DNA of 64,000 nucleotides from Stenotrophomonas ginsengisoli (GTDB lineage: Bacteria; Pseudomonadota; Gammaproteobacteria; Xanthomonadales; Xanthomonadaceae), in contig NZ_LDJM01000025.1 in the NCBI RefSeq assembly GCF_001431485.1, positions 56,874 to 120,873 on the forward strand, written 5' to 3'. The translations under genes and the position numbers were made by a program. Below the pieces are notes generated by a model, which was not told where the DNA came from, ran no database searches, and saw only the letters and a program-made list of their open reading frames with translations. Shown one piece after another: positions 1 through 8,172 of the stretch (position 1 is its first letter; every line of letters begins with the position of its first letter).

Positions 1-1650
1 CATCGGCGTATCGAGCATGTTCTCCACGGCGCGGAAGATGTCCTCATCCTCACGCGCGGTGTATTCGTGCTTGCCGCACAGCACCTTGACCAGGTCAGCC
101 AGGAACTGCACGTTGGCATCGCTGCGCTGACACTGGAACGGGTTGAAGCCGGTCGGCTGGCCATTTTCCAGGGCCAGATAGTTGCCGCCGCAGGCGCGCA
201 CGAAGATCTCCGCACCCTTGTCCTTGTCGAAGAAGAAGATGGTCGGCGCCGGGTCGTACTTCTGCACCTGGCTGAGCAGGAAGTTGATCAGCGCGGTCTT
301 GCCGGTGCCTGATTTGCCGATGACCATGGTGTTGGCAATGGCCTTTTCACCCAGCGAGTTCTCCGCCGGATGGGTGGCATGGAAATTGAAGTAGTACGGC
401 TGGCCGTTGGTGGTCTGCAGCACCGTGACGCACTTGCCCCACGGGTTGCGGTCCTGCTTGCCGGTGGCAAAGTTGTGCAGCGGCGACAGGCCGAGGAAAT
501 TCAGCGAACTGACGTTGGCCTGACGGGTGCGGTAGCGCCAGTTGCACGGCAGCTGCGAATAGAACGAGGCGGCGATGGCCACATCCTCCTTGGCCGAGAC
601 AAAGCCTGCGTTGGACAGCTCCGCACGCGCAGTGGCCACCTGCTGCTGCAGCGCCGCCTGGCTGTCGGCATACAGCGCGATGATGTAGTGGTACTCGCCG
701 AGCACGAAATTACCCGAGCTGAGCTGGTCCATGGCCTCGTCCAGCTCGACGATCTGGCTGACCGCCTTGTCGCCGGAGGAGATCATCAGGCCCTTGGTGC
801 GATCCAGCACACGCAAGGCGTCCTGGCGCCCGATCGGGCTGAAGCTGTGGGTGATGACGTACTCGAAGTCCAGGTACTTCAAGCCGTTGAGAATGCCCGG
901 ATAGGTGGAATCCGGATATTCCTTGATATTGAGGATGGCTCCGTAGTGATTCTTGCCGGCCGGGGTGGTGATCACATAGTCACCGGTCTTCACCGAGAAG
1001 GTCTGGCGGCTGACGGCCAGGTAATCCTTGACCGAGGCATTGAGCACCGGCACCGGCTCGGCCACCCGGTTGAGCAGGTAACCGAAGAATTCCAGGGTTT
1101 CGGAAAACACCATGCCGTTGCTGGCTTCATAGATGCCCATGCGCTGCGGCGAGTAATCCTTGAGCACCGCCTCCACGTTCTCGGCCAGTTCCATGACCTT
1201 GGAGATCGCCTGCTCCTCCATGGCCCGCAGCTTGCCGATGTCGTCGGTCTTTTCGACAAATGCCTTGCCGCCGGTCACTGGGCGGTAGATCAGGGTCAGG
1301 TACAGCTCGTTGACCATGACCCGCTGGCCGGACAGGGAGTCGTAATAGGCCTGCGACAGCTCCTGGTTGAAGCGCTGCGCGTAGCGCGAGTCACCACTGA
1401 TGCTGCCCTTGCGGCGCACATCGTGGACCCAGAAGGCCACATTGGTGTAATCCGGCGCACGCAGGGTCTGCAGCATGCGGTTGAAGGTGTTGTGGCGATG
1501 CTCCAGCTCCCACTCCTCGCGACCGACGAAAGGCAAACCACCGAGGAACCAGGTCATCAGGTAGTCGCCGCCGGTGGTCTTGACCACGGTCGGTGACACA
1601 TGGCTGGAAAAGGGAACAAATTCGGCGATGGCGGTATCAGGAGAGAACAT
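1..1650 (-). CDS. virB4: VirB4, type IV secretion ATPase (3' end outside window)
   Basis: VirB4 is the large AAA+ ATPase at the cytoplasmic base of VirB/VirD4 type IV secretion systems; it energises pilus assembly and substrate transfer. The first 550 codons are present and the frame is still open at the left edge. A Walker A motif (GKSGTGKT) lies at about residues 445-452, followed by a FFFDKDKG strand. The N-terminal half reads like the CagE/TrbE/VirB domain. The start ATG at 1650 gives a protein beginning MFSPDTAIAEF, 51 bp after virB3. It is co-directional with virB3-virB2-virB1-virB11 and evidently the distal part of the same operon. Family assignment is secure; the C-terminal Walker B region cannot be judged. 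Confidence 0.95.
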   Translation of the reverse strand, partial: MFSPDTAIAEFVPFSSHVSPTVVKTTGGDYLMTWFLGGLPFVGREEWELEHRHNTFNRMLQTLRAPDYTNVAFWVHDVRRKGSISGDSRYAQRFNQELSQAYYDSLSGQRVMVNELYLTLIYRPVTGGKAFVEKTDDIGKLRAMEEQAISKVMELAENVEAVLKDYSPQRMGIYEASNGMVFSETLEFFGYLLNRVAEPVPVLNASVKDYLAVSRQTFSVKTGDYVITTPAGKNHYGAILNIKEYPDSTYPGILNGLKYLDFEYVITHSFSPIGRQDALRVLDRTKGLMISSGDKAVSQIVELDEAMDQLSSGNFVLGEYHYIIALYADSQAALQQQVATARAELSNAGFVSAKEDVAIAASFYSQLPCNWRYRTRQANVSSLNFLGLSPLHNFATGKQDRNPWGKCVTVLQTTNGQPYYFNFHATHPAENSLGEKAIANTMVIGKSGTGKTALINFLLSQVQKYDPAPTIFFFDKDKGAEIFVRACGGNYLALENGQPTGFNPFQCQRSDANVQFLADLVKVLCGKHEYTAREDEDIFRAVENMLDTPM

Positions 1651-1666
1651 CACACTTACCAAGGTA

Positions 1667-1699
1667 GAAGGCCCCGGCACCGCTAAGGTGCCAGGTCCG
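1667..1699 (-). other. Intercistronic hairpin between virB3 and virB4
   Basis: The 51-bp gap between virB3 and virB4 holds an inverted repeat with a GGCACC/GGTGCC core extended by flanking CC/GG pairs and a 5-base loop. No T-run follows, so it does not look like a terminator. An mRNA-stabilising or processing hairpin is the likelier role, by inference. Confidence 0.5.
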
Positions 1700-1701
1700 G
1701 G

Positions 1702-2007
1702 TCAACGCGGAGGCTGCTTGCGATGATCGTTGGGGCTGTACACCCACATGCCATCATTGCCGGCAATGTTGCGTGTACGCAGGCGGAACTGCAGTTTCAG
1801 ACCGAGAAGGCGAAAAATCATTTCGTCACGCTTGGCCATCATCCGCATCACCATGATCACCAGCGGCACCAGGACGATGAGGAAATAGTTCCGGCTCCAC
1901 ACCATCACCAACAGGACCGCACCCACCCCAACGAAGAACGGCACGACTGGAACGCCCAGGAACATCGCTGGGCGTGTACAGCCGCGGAACATCGCGTTTT
2001 TACGCAT
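1702..2007 (-). CDS. virB3: VirB3, inner-membrane T4SS component
   Basis: VirB3 is a short inner-membrane protein that works with VirB4 and pilin VirB2 in the inner-membrane complex. The 101-residue product has two adjacent hydrophobic stretches (about residues 12-36 and 41-57) and a basic C-terminal tail, as expected for the family. It sits between virB2 and virB4; its start overlaps the virB2 stop region by a few bases, suggesting translational coupling. Identification rests on size, membrane pattern and position. Confidence 0.9.
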   Translation of the reverse strand: MRKNAMFRGCTRPAMFLGVPVVPFFVGVGAVLLVMVWSRNYFLIVLVPLVIMVMRMMAKRDEMIFRLLGLKLQFRLRTRNIAGNDGMWVYSPNDHRKQPPR

Positions 2008-2389
2008 TCTCGTACTGGCTGGCTTCGATGCTGATGCTGCCGGTGGTGGTGGTCTTGCAGGCTTCGTTGTCCGGCATGATCATCGAGGCGATCTGGCCAG
2101 CAGCACCGATCAGCAGGCCACCGATCAGGATCGGCGCCACGTCGGAAATGCGCTTGTGGGCGAAAGCGATCTGGTAACCGGCGAAGATGATGGCGATGGT
2201 CACCACGGCGATCGAAGCAATCGACAACAGCCCGTTGATGTTGTCCAGGAAGCCGCACACGCTACCTTCGGTATCGCCGTAACGATCATTGGCCAGTACC
2301 GGAGTGATCATGACGGCCAGCAACAGGCCAGCGTTGCGGATGGTCTTGCCGGCGTTGACCAGCTTGTTGTTGATACCTTGCTTTTCCAT
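2000..2389 (-). CDS. virB2: VirB2, T4SS pilin subunit
   Basis: VirB2 is the pilin of the T4SS. The 129-residue precursor starting MEKQGINNK has a basic start, a hydrophobic signal region ending near TPVLA (about residue 34), then two long hydrophobic segments separated by a short basic loop (AHKRIS). This is the usual VirB2/TrbC architecture. The start at 2389 is chosen over an upstream in-frame ATG because a strong Shine-Dalgarno sequence (AGGAG) sits 6-7 bases before it. Two cysteines (in SVCGF and NEACK) may form a disulphide. The 60-bp gap to virB1 contains a small GC-rich hairpin. Confidence 0.9.
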   Translation of the reverse strand: MEKQGINNKLVNAGKTIRNAGLLLAVMITPVLANDRYGDTEGSVCGFLDNINGLLSIASIAVVTIAIIFAGYQIAFAHKRISDVAPILIGGLLIGAAGQIASMIMPDNEACKTTTTGSISIEASQYENA

Positions 2390-2449
2390 GGCATTTCTCC
2401 TACTTGCAAACAATGGGCACGAGGCCCGGACACGCCGGCTTGCGACCGG

Positions 2450-3268
2450 CTAGAAAACCCAGGCGCTGTCACGCTCTGGAAGATTGGGTACTGCCATGGT
2501 CTGGGCCACGGCAACCGGTACGGCCGGCAGGGCCGATGAAGACACAGCGGCAGTGCTGACAGCCGGGGCCGGCATGACCGTAGTGGACACGGCCACCGGT
2601 TGCCCGCGTACCTGCACACTGAGCGGCTGCGCCACGGTCTGGTCGGCTGCAGCAGCTGCGGCGATCGGCGCTGCCACCCGTGATACGGGCTCGGCACGCT
2701 GCGGCATCACCGCGTGGGCCAGTCGCTGCGGCACCTCGGCCACGATGCGTCGACTGGTACGGTGCTGTTCGCCACCTGCCAGGGCAATGGCCGACTGCTC
2801 GCGTCGCCCCATCAGTGCCGTGGCCTGTGCATCACGTGCCAGCGAGGCAAATACTTTCTGCACGTAACCGTGTCGATAGCCGGTAGTGAAATTTCCGGAG
2901 TAATAGCAACTGAAAGCCTTGCCCCAGTCCTGTCCGGAGCGCGCATGGCACTCGGACAGGATGCGCGCACCGGCGCGCACGTTGTTGCACACATCAAAAG
3001 CCTGCTCGTAGCTTCCCAGGCCTTGCTTGGACAGGTTGTAACGATTGACCTGGACCAGGCCAACAGAGAAGTTCCTGCCCTGCTCTTCCAGCATTTTGGC
3101 CGTGCTCACCGCCTCGGCCAGATTGCGCGGCTGGCGTACCAGACGCCCCCCCACCACACCAATGGCATAGGGGTTGTGCGACGACTCGACCTGGGCAACG
3201 TGCTGCATCAGCTGGCCGGGTATGGCCATGTCGTTGCAGGCAGCCATCAACTCCAATCCTGGCAACAT
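2450..3268 (-). CDS. virB1: VirB1, T4SS lytic transglycosylase
   Basis: VirB1 opens the peptidoglycan so the T4SS channel can cross the periplasm. The N-terminal 150 residues form a VirB1-type SLT domain: the catalytic Glu lies in the motif QVESSHNPYAIGV (Glu28), followed by GLVQVNRYN and the CYYSGN segment near residue 120. From about residue 165 the protein continues as an Ala/Pro/Val-rich low-complexity tail. No classical signal peptide is visible at the chosen start, although a GGGAGG ribosome site supports it, so the export route is unclear. It lies between virB11 and virB2, the order known from Xanthomonas citri. Confidence 0.9.
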   Translation of the reverse strand: MLPGLELMAACNDMAIPGQLMQHVAQVESSHNPYAIGVVGGRLVRQPRNLAEAVSTAKMLEEQGRNFSVGLVQVNRYNLSKQGLGSYEQAFDVCNNVRAGARILSECHARSGQDWGKAFSCYYSGNFTTGYRHGYVQKVFASLARDAQATALMGRREQSAIALAGGEQHRTSRRIVAEVPQRLAHAVMPQRAEPVSRVAAPIAAAAAADQTVAQPLSVQVRGQPVAVSTTVMPAPAVSTAAVSSSALPAVPVAVAQTMAVPNLPERDSAWVF

Positions 3269-3274
3269 GGTCAG

Positions 3275-4309
3275 TCAGCCTCCCAGCGAGCGTTGCGGAT
3301 CGAAATCGATCCCGGTGATGTGACGGCTGCCACCATGGGCCGCGATATGCACGACCACGTCGATGGTCAGCTGCAGCAGGCGCTTGATCACGGAAAACTC
3401 CAGCCCCGAACCTTCGGCCGATGCCTTGACCATCAAGGCCAGCTGGTCCCAGGTCTGGCCGATGCTGCCGGCGTGACAACTGGTGATCGAACCCGGGTGA
3501 CCGGAGGCACAGTTGCGGATGAAGTAGAACGATTCATCACCGCGCAACTCGGCCAGGATGATGCGGTCCGGCTTCATGCGCAGGCAGGCCTCCATGCAAC
3601 TCTTGGCGGTGACATTGGCCGTGCTCTGCCCGCCCTTGGAGTACAGCAGGTGCACCACATTGGGCTGGGTGATGAACAGCTCGCGCGCATCCTCGATGGT
3701 GACCAGGCGCTCGTCTTCCGGGATATGGTTGACCAGCGCCTTCATGAAGGTGGTCTTGCCCGAACCGGTCGCGCCTGCCACCACGATGTTCTTCTTGTAA
3801 TGCACCGCCTTGCGGAAGAAATCCGCATAGCGGCGCTGCGAGCGCAGTTCCAGCAGTTCCTGATCATGTGCACTCAGGCTGGGCGCACCCTCCAGCACCC
3901 GCTCGAAGAATCCGTCCTGCTGGTACTGGTCCAGGCTGCGGGTATGGTGCGAAGGCAAACGAATGGTGATGGACACCGTACCCGGTGCGCAGGCTGGCGG
4001 AATCACGAACTGGGCACGCTGGCCGGTCGGAAAGGTCAGCGACACCACCGGATCGGTATCGGTGATGCGCTGCCCGGTATTGCTCTCGTTGACAATGGCC
4101 ACACAGAACTGGCGCGCACGCTCGAAGGTCATGCCTGGGACCTGCACGCATTGCCAGCGCCCACGCGACTCCAGCCAGATCTCGCCCGGCCGGTTGATAC
4201 AGATTTCCGTCACGTCATTGCTGGCGATGTAATCCCCAATGCCCAGGGCCTGGAACTGGTAGTCCAGGAAGGCGTTGTTGACCGCATCGGTATCGATGGC
4301 CATGCCCAT
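3275..4309 (-). CDS. virB11: VirB11, T4SS hexameric ATPase
   Basis: VirB11 is a traffic ATPase of the secretion superfamily that switches the machine between pilus assembly and substrate export. The 344-residue protein has a typical N-terminal domain, a Walker A (GATGSGKTT, about residues 179-187), an Asp box (TIEDARELF), a Walker B region (DRIILAELRG) and a His box (GSITSCHAGS). All catalytic motifs look intact. The stop is 6 bp from the virB1 start and the start is 7 bp after virB10, so the gene is within the operon. A second possible start (MAIDTD) is two codons downstream. Confidence 0.95.
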   Translation of the reverse strand: MGMAIDTDAVNNAFLDYQFQALGIGDYIASNDVTEICINRPGEIWLESRGRWQCVQVPGMTFERARQFCVAIVNESNTGQRITDTDPVVSLTFPTGQRAQFVIPPACAPGTVSITIRLPSHHTRSLDQYQQDGFFERVLEGAPSLSAHDQELLELRSQRRYADFFRKAVHYKKNIVVAGATGSGKTTFMKALVNHIPEDERLVTIEDARELFITQPNVVHLLYSKGGQSTANVTAKSCMEACLRMKPDRIILAELRGDESFYFIRNCASGHPGSITSCHAGSIGQTWDQLALMVKASAEGSGLEFSVIKRLLQLTIDVVVHIAAHGGSRHITGIDFDPQRSLGG

Positions 4310-4316
4310 GACGTGC

Positions 4317-5513
4317 TCAGCGCCTCAGGTTGGCCACGACGGAGGAGAAATCCACATCGCGTGCGACATAGACATTGACCACGGTGCCCTGGTTGATGGT
4401 CACGGTCGGACGACGGTTGAGCTGCTGGTTGAGCACCTGGTTGGCCATGTTTTCCATGGTGCGTGCCGTGGCACTTTCATACGGCGAGCTGACGATGGTG
4501 CCGTTGGCCCCCACTTCATACTCGGCCGGGCCATGCTCGGCAGCGGCGTACTTGAAGCCATCGGCCACCAGGCTGATCAACAGTGCGGCAGAGATCTTCT
4601 GCCCCCAGTGATTGTCCAGATCGCCCGGATGACCCGCACCGCCAAGGCCATCGATACCCGGGCTGGACATCTGCACATCCACCCCATTGGGCGTGGTGAT
4701 GCGGTCCCAGATCACCTGGACGCGATCGGTCATCGCCCCACTGTAGGAACCAAAGACCTTGGAACCGCGCGGCAGCAACAGGGTCTGGCCGGTGGTCGAA
4801 TAGACCGGCTCGGTCACGATGCAGCTGGTGAAGCCCGGATGATCGGTGACCACGCGGGTTTCCAGCACACAGCGGATATACGTGCCACGTTGCAGCAGCG
4901 TATCGCGGCGGTGCAGGAAGCCGGCCTGGCCGACATCCTTGAGCTGGGCCTGGATGGTGGCATCCCCACCAGCGGCACCCGGCATGCCCGTCTGGCCCGG
5001 CATCTGGCCCATGCCGAACTCCGGCGACATCCCGGCACCAGCCTGCATGCCACCGGCATCATCGATACGCCGCGAGACCAGACTCGGCCCACGCGGTACA
5101 GCGGCCTGGCCCATGTCGCCTCCGGGCATTGCCATCGGCATCGGCTCGGCCAGCGGCAACGGCGGCACCATCGGTACCGGCTCGGCCGGCGGCGGCAGGT
5201 TGGGCATCCGTGCGACTGCCGGAGTTTCCGGAATGTACGGGCGCTCCTCACGCGGGGCAGCAGCCGGCTTTTCCGGCTCCTTGCTGCGGCCAAGCATCAA
5301 CCAGGCCATCCCCAGCACCAGCAGGATCAGCAGGCCGAGGAACATCAACGCCTTGCGGTTCATGCGCTGGTTTTCTTCGGTACGCAGCTGCGGTGCGGCC
5401 GCATCCAGATCCGGCACCGGCTCGGCGCGGGCAGCATTGATGTAGGGGTTGCTGGCCAGGGCCGGGTCAATGGCACCCGGGTCGTTCACATTTTCCGTAG
5501 GGTTGTGACTCAT
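4317..5513 (-). CDS. virB10: VirB10, T4SS core complex protein
   Basis: VirB10 spans the whole envelope and forms the T4SS core complex with VirB7 and VirB9. The 398-residue product has a short cytoplasmic N-terminus, one transmembrane helix (about residues 54-74), a long Pro/Met-rich periplasmic linker (about 75-170) and a C-terminal TrbI-like beta-barrel domain with the RGSKVFGSYSG segment. Its ATG overlaps the virB9 stop codon, indicating translational coupling. Length and layout match VirB10 of the Xanthomonas-type systems. Confidence 0.95.
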   Translation of the reverse strand: MSHNPTENVNDPGAIDPALASNPYINAARAEPVPDLDAAAPQLRTEENQRMNRKALMFLGLLILLVLGMAWLMLGRSKEPEKPAAAPREERPYIPETPAVARMPNLPPPAEPVPMVPPLPLAEPMPMAMPGGDMGQAAVPRGPSLVSRRIDDAGGMQAGAGMSPEFGMGQMPGQTGMPGAAGGDATIQAQLKDVGQAGFLHRRDTLLQRGTYIRCVLETRVVTDHPGFTSCIVTEPVYSTTGQTLLLPRGSKVFGSYSGAMTDRVQVIWDRITTPNGVDVQMSSPGIDGLGGAGHPGDLDNHWGQKISAALLISLVADGFKYAAAEHGPAEYEVGANGTIVSSPYESATARTMENMANQVLNQQLNRRPTVTINQGTVVNVYVARDVDFSSVVANLRR

Positions 5514-6337
5514 TACTGCTTCTTCCTCCGCAGCCCGACCACGTTGTCACCATGACGCATCAACAGGTAGGGATAGGTGCCATGAACGATGATCGTGTTG
5601 CCTTCCACCGTGGTGTTGACCACAAATTCCTCCGAGCGCTCGCGTTCGCGGGCATACACGGCCGGAAAATTGCCGGTCGGGAAGGAAACGCCGTCGTTCA
5701 AACGGACATAGGTGAAACGGCCATCGTCGTAGACCGCCACCGGCACCATCCATGCCGCCTTGCTGCGGGTGGCATAGTCATAGCCATAGTTGTACTGACG
5801 GTCTTTTTCGATCCCGGTGGAGGCACGCACCAGATCAACCGGCTCGGGCGCTGCGGCGGCTGATGCACCGGTGGCCGTGGCCGCACCGAAGCTTTCCGGC
5901 GGATAGCTGAAGCGGATCTTGTACTGCACACCGGCGGCACGGGCCTGGGACAACTCACGCCAGTCGGTGGCCACCACCTTCAGCTCGAAGATGTAGGAAT
6001 GGGTCGCCGTGCGCACCACCATGTTGGTGTCCACGTCCACATTCTTCGGCTTCAGGTAAAAGACGTTGTCGCGCCGGCTCAATTCCCAGCCACTGCTGAA
6101 GCCGGTGGAGTAATCCAGGATCTGCTCGGACGGATCCAGCTCGATCTGGGTGGTGATGCCAAGGCCGGTGCGCACCGGATATACCGCATCCGGCACGTAG
6201 GCATAGGTATCAATCACACGCTGCCCCACCGCCACCGCTCCGGCCGGCACCTCCTGGGCGAGCACTGCCGGCGTGGCTGTGGCAAGCACAGCAGCGGTCG
6301 CTGCCGCCATCAGGCCAAGTTTCAAACTCCGATTCAT
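5513..6337 (-). CDS. virB9: VirB9, T4SS core complex protein
   Basis: VirB9 is the periplasmic/outer-membrane ring protein of the T4SS core, paired with VirB7 and VirB10. The 274-residue precursor has a signal peptide (basic start, hydrophobic core, cleavage after about AVLAQ, residue 28). An N-terminal beta domain follows, then a CagX/VirB9 C-terminal domain with RQYNYGYDYA and a closing basic motif (VVGLRRKKQ). It overlaps the virB8 stop by 4 bp (ATGA) and the virB10 start by 1 bp, so the three are coupled. Confidence 0.95.
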   Translation of the reverse strand: MNRSLKLGLMAAATAAVLATATPAVLAQEVPAGAVAVGQRVIDTYAYVPDAVYPVRTGLGITTQIELDPSEQILDYSTGFSSGWELSRRDNVFYLKPKNVDVDTNMVVRTATHSYIFELKVVATDWRELSQARAAGVQYKIRFSYPPESFGAATATGASAAAAPEPVDLVRASTGIEKDRQYNYGYDYATRSKAAWMVPVAVYDDGRFTYVRLNDGVSFPTGNFPAVYARERERSEEFVVNTTVEGNTIIVHGTYPYLLMRHGDNVVGLRRKKQ

Positions 6338-7359
6338 CGTGCAACATCTCCATTGGATGGCGGCAGTACACCGATGGCACCAGCAGCACCTGCCGTTCCC
6401 TGCCCTTGCTGTGACTGTTGTTGTTGCAGCTGCTGTTGCTGCAGCATCTGCAATTGCAGCTGCAACTGCTGGATCTGCGCCGGGTCCACCGGCGCGACCG
6501 GAGCCGGCATCGCACCATCGGCAGGCAACTGCATCGGCATTGCCTCACCCGCAGCTGCCATCGGCAGCTCCGGCAAGGTGGCGGCCGGCACCGGAGACAG
6601 CTCGACCTCGCCCGGCGTGGTGGTGGCCGCATCGCTGTCCACCCGGTAGGTCTTGACCTGGAATCCGAGCGGGTTCTGCACACGGTCGGCATCGCTCAGG
6701 CGCAGGTTCGGGTTGTACTCGAATTCGATCATCGCCACCTTGTTGTCGATGACACGGCTGCCGCCGGTTTTCTTGTCAAACAGCACGCGCTGGAAACGCA
6801 CCGTTGCCGCGCCTTCGCGCTTGGGCCCACCCACGCGCTCCAGCACAATGCTCAGGATGCGGATGCGCACTGCACGGTCACGTCCGTACAGGATCGACGG
6901 ATTGGCCGGATTGGACTGCCCCCACAAAGCACGCATTTCCGAGGACACCGAGCCGGTACTCATCAGGAACGGCAACTTCCAGTCGCCAGACTGGGAGGTC
7001 ATCATCAACTCGTAGTCATAGCTTTCGCGGGCCACGATGAAGCGATGGATGTTCGAGCGCGCCACGGCCTGGTCGGCATACAGACGGTTGTCATCGGCCG
7101 AGCTGACCAGCCGGCTGACCTGGGCATTGCCGGTTATCGGGTCCAGCACCACCAGATACGGCTCGCGCTCCTTCAGCGGCAGCATCATGAAGATGGCACC
7201 GGACATGATCAGCGTCACCGCCAACGAGGTTCCTGCCACCCACCAGGCGCGCTTCTGGCTGCGCTTGGCCAGATCTGCAACGCTGACTTCGTAATTCACC
7301 GCACGAGCGACCGCCGCATCCACTGCCGGGCCCGTCTTCTTCCTGCCACCAATCATCAT
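6334..7359 (-). CDS. virB8: VirB8, inner-membrane T4SS protein with Gln-rich C-terminal extension
   Basis: VirB8 is a bitopic inner-membrane assembly factor. The start at 7359 (MMIGGRKK) is preceded by a GGGGGA ribosome site; longer upstream in-frame starts would run into virB7. A short basic cytoplasmic segment is followed by a transmembrane helix (about residues 38-60) and the NTF2-like periplasmic domain, which ends near residue 245. The remaining ~95 residues are low complexity, rich in Pro, Ala, Met and especially Gln, with several runs of 3-4 Gln. This tail is longer than in conjugative VirB8 proteins. The gene is coupled to virB9. Confidence 0.93.
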   Translation of the reverse strand: MMIGGRKKTGPAVDAAVARAVNYEVSVADLAKRSQKRAWWVAGTSLAVTLIMSGAIFMMLPLKEREPYLVVLDPITGNAQVSRLVSSADDNRLYADQAVARSNIHRFIVARESYDYELMMTSQSGDWKLPFLMSTGSVSSEMRALWGQSNPANPSILYGRDRAVRIRILSIVLERVGGPKREGAATVRFQRVLFDKKTGGSRVIDNKVAMIEFEYNPNLRLSDADRVQNPLGFQVKTYRVDSDAATTTPGEVELSPVPAATLPELPMAAAGEAMPMQLPADGAMPAPVAPVDPAQIQQLQLQLQMLQQQQLQQQQSQQGQGTAGAAGAIGVLPPSNGDVAR

Positions 7360-7405
7360 TCCCCCTGTCCGGCACTGCCTTGCTTGTCGTGGCGTTGGTA
7401 AGCGA

Positions 7406-7810
7406 TCAACCTGCCGCCAACGCCGGCTCGGCAATCAATGCATTGCCGTCTACCCGGACCATCACGCCCTGTGCGGCATAGGCCTGGGCAACAGCTGCCG
7501 CCGCCTGCTGCAGGTCGGTGGCACTGACCTGTGCCACCTGCTGGTGCAGGGTGTAATCAGATTGCAGGCGGTAATCCAGACGGTAGCCGCTGTCGGCGGC
7601 CCAACGCTCAAGCATGGTCTTCAGGGTCCGGTCCATCGGCGAAGCCTGATAGACATAGGCCGCATGCAGCGGCAGCTCCTGGGGCTGGTCGGTGAAATGG
7701 TTCACCGGCTTCCAACGACCGCCAAACTCCTTGGCCGGCGTCGTACCGCAACCGGACAGTGCAACGCCCAGCCCTGCAACCATCAGCAACAAAAACGGCT
7801 TTTGCCTCAC
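7406..7810 (-). CDS. virB7: VirB7, Xanthomonas-type T4SS lipoprotein with N0-like domain
   Basis: VirB7 anchors the T4SS core complex in the outer membrane. From the GTG at 7810 (ribosome site GGGGGA, 4 bases upstream) the product is 134 residues with a lipoprotein signal and lipobox LSGC (Cys21). The segment after about residue 60 resembles the secretin/TonB N0 fold (TcpQ-like). This unusually large VirB7 is known from X. citri and its relatives; conjugative VirB7 proteins are about 40-55 residues and lack the domain. An ATG at 7834 would add 8 residues but has a poorer ribosome site. It is the first gene of the virB run, 47 bp before virB8. Confidence 0.88.
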   Translation of the reverse strand: MRQKPFLLLMVAGLGVALSGCGTTPAKEFGGRWKPVNHFTDQPQELPLHAAYVYQASPMDRTLKTMLERWAADSGYRLDYRLQSDYTLHQQVAQVSATDLQQAAAAVAQAYAAQGVMVRVDGNALIAEPALAAG

Positions 7811-8172
7811 AAATCCCCCTGCGTCACGCAACATGAATGCACACAGCTCCACCCAATCACCCGCTATCGGGTGATCAAGAACAGCCTTATGTTTGTCTTG
7901 GCGTACGGCAGATCTGTGCCGGGAACAGCACGACACGCGATCCATCGCATTGGTGATGGGCAAGTACCGTGACAGCGCAGCTGCCCCCAAGTCCTTGCCA
8001 GATCACTGGCTAGAGGCTGTAGTTATCGAAGCGATATACAGCACTGATGATGTGTGACTCTGGATGTCGACATATGACACGTCAAGCATTCAGCTGACAT
8101 TTTGCGTCAAAAAGCCGACCAATCATCCAAACAATGACGCAGGTCAACAATTCACATTGAACCAGGGCACAG
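7811..8172 (-). promoter_or_regulatory. Leader and promoter region of the virB7-virB4 operon
   Basis: No gene is visible in these 362 bases between virD4 and virB7. On the minus strand they hold an 8-bp perfect stem with a 4-base loop (ATCACCCG/CGGGTGAT, 7856-7875) about 45 bases before the virB7 start. Several GGA triplets follow the pattern of CsrA/RsmA sites (in AAGGACTT, ATGGATC and GTGGAGC, and in the ribosome site itself). Farther upstream are TTGAC hexamers and a 10-bp palindrome (ATGTCGACAT, around 8063-8072). I cannot fix the promoter. Post-transcriptional control by CsrA has been reported for the X. citri operon, and this leader fits that model. Confidence 0.5.
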
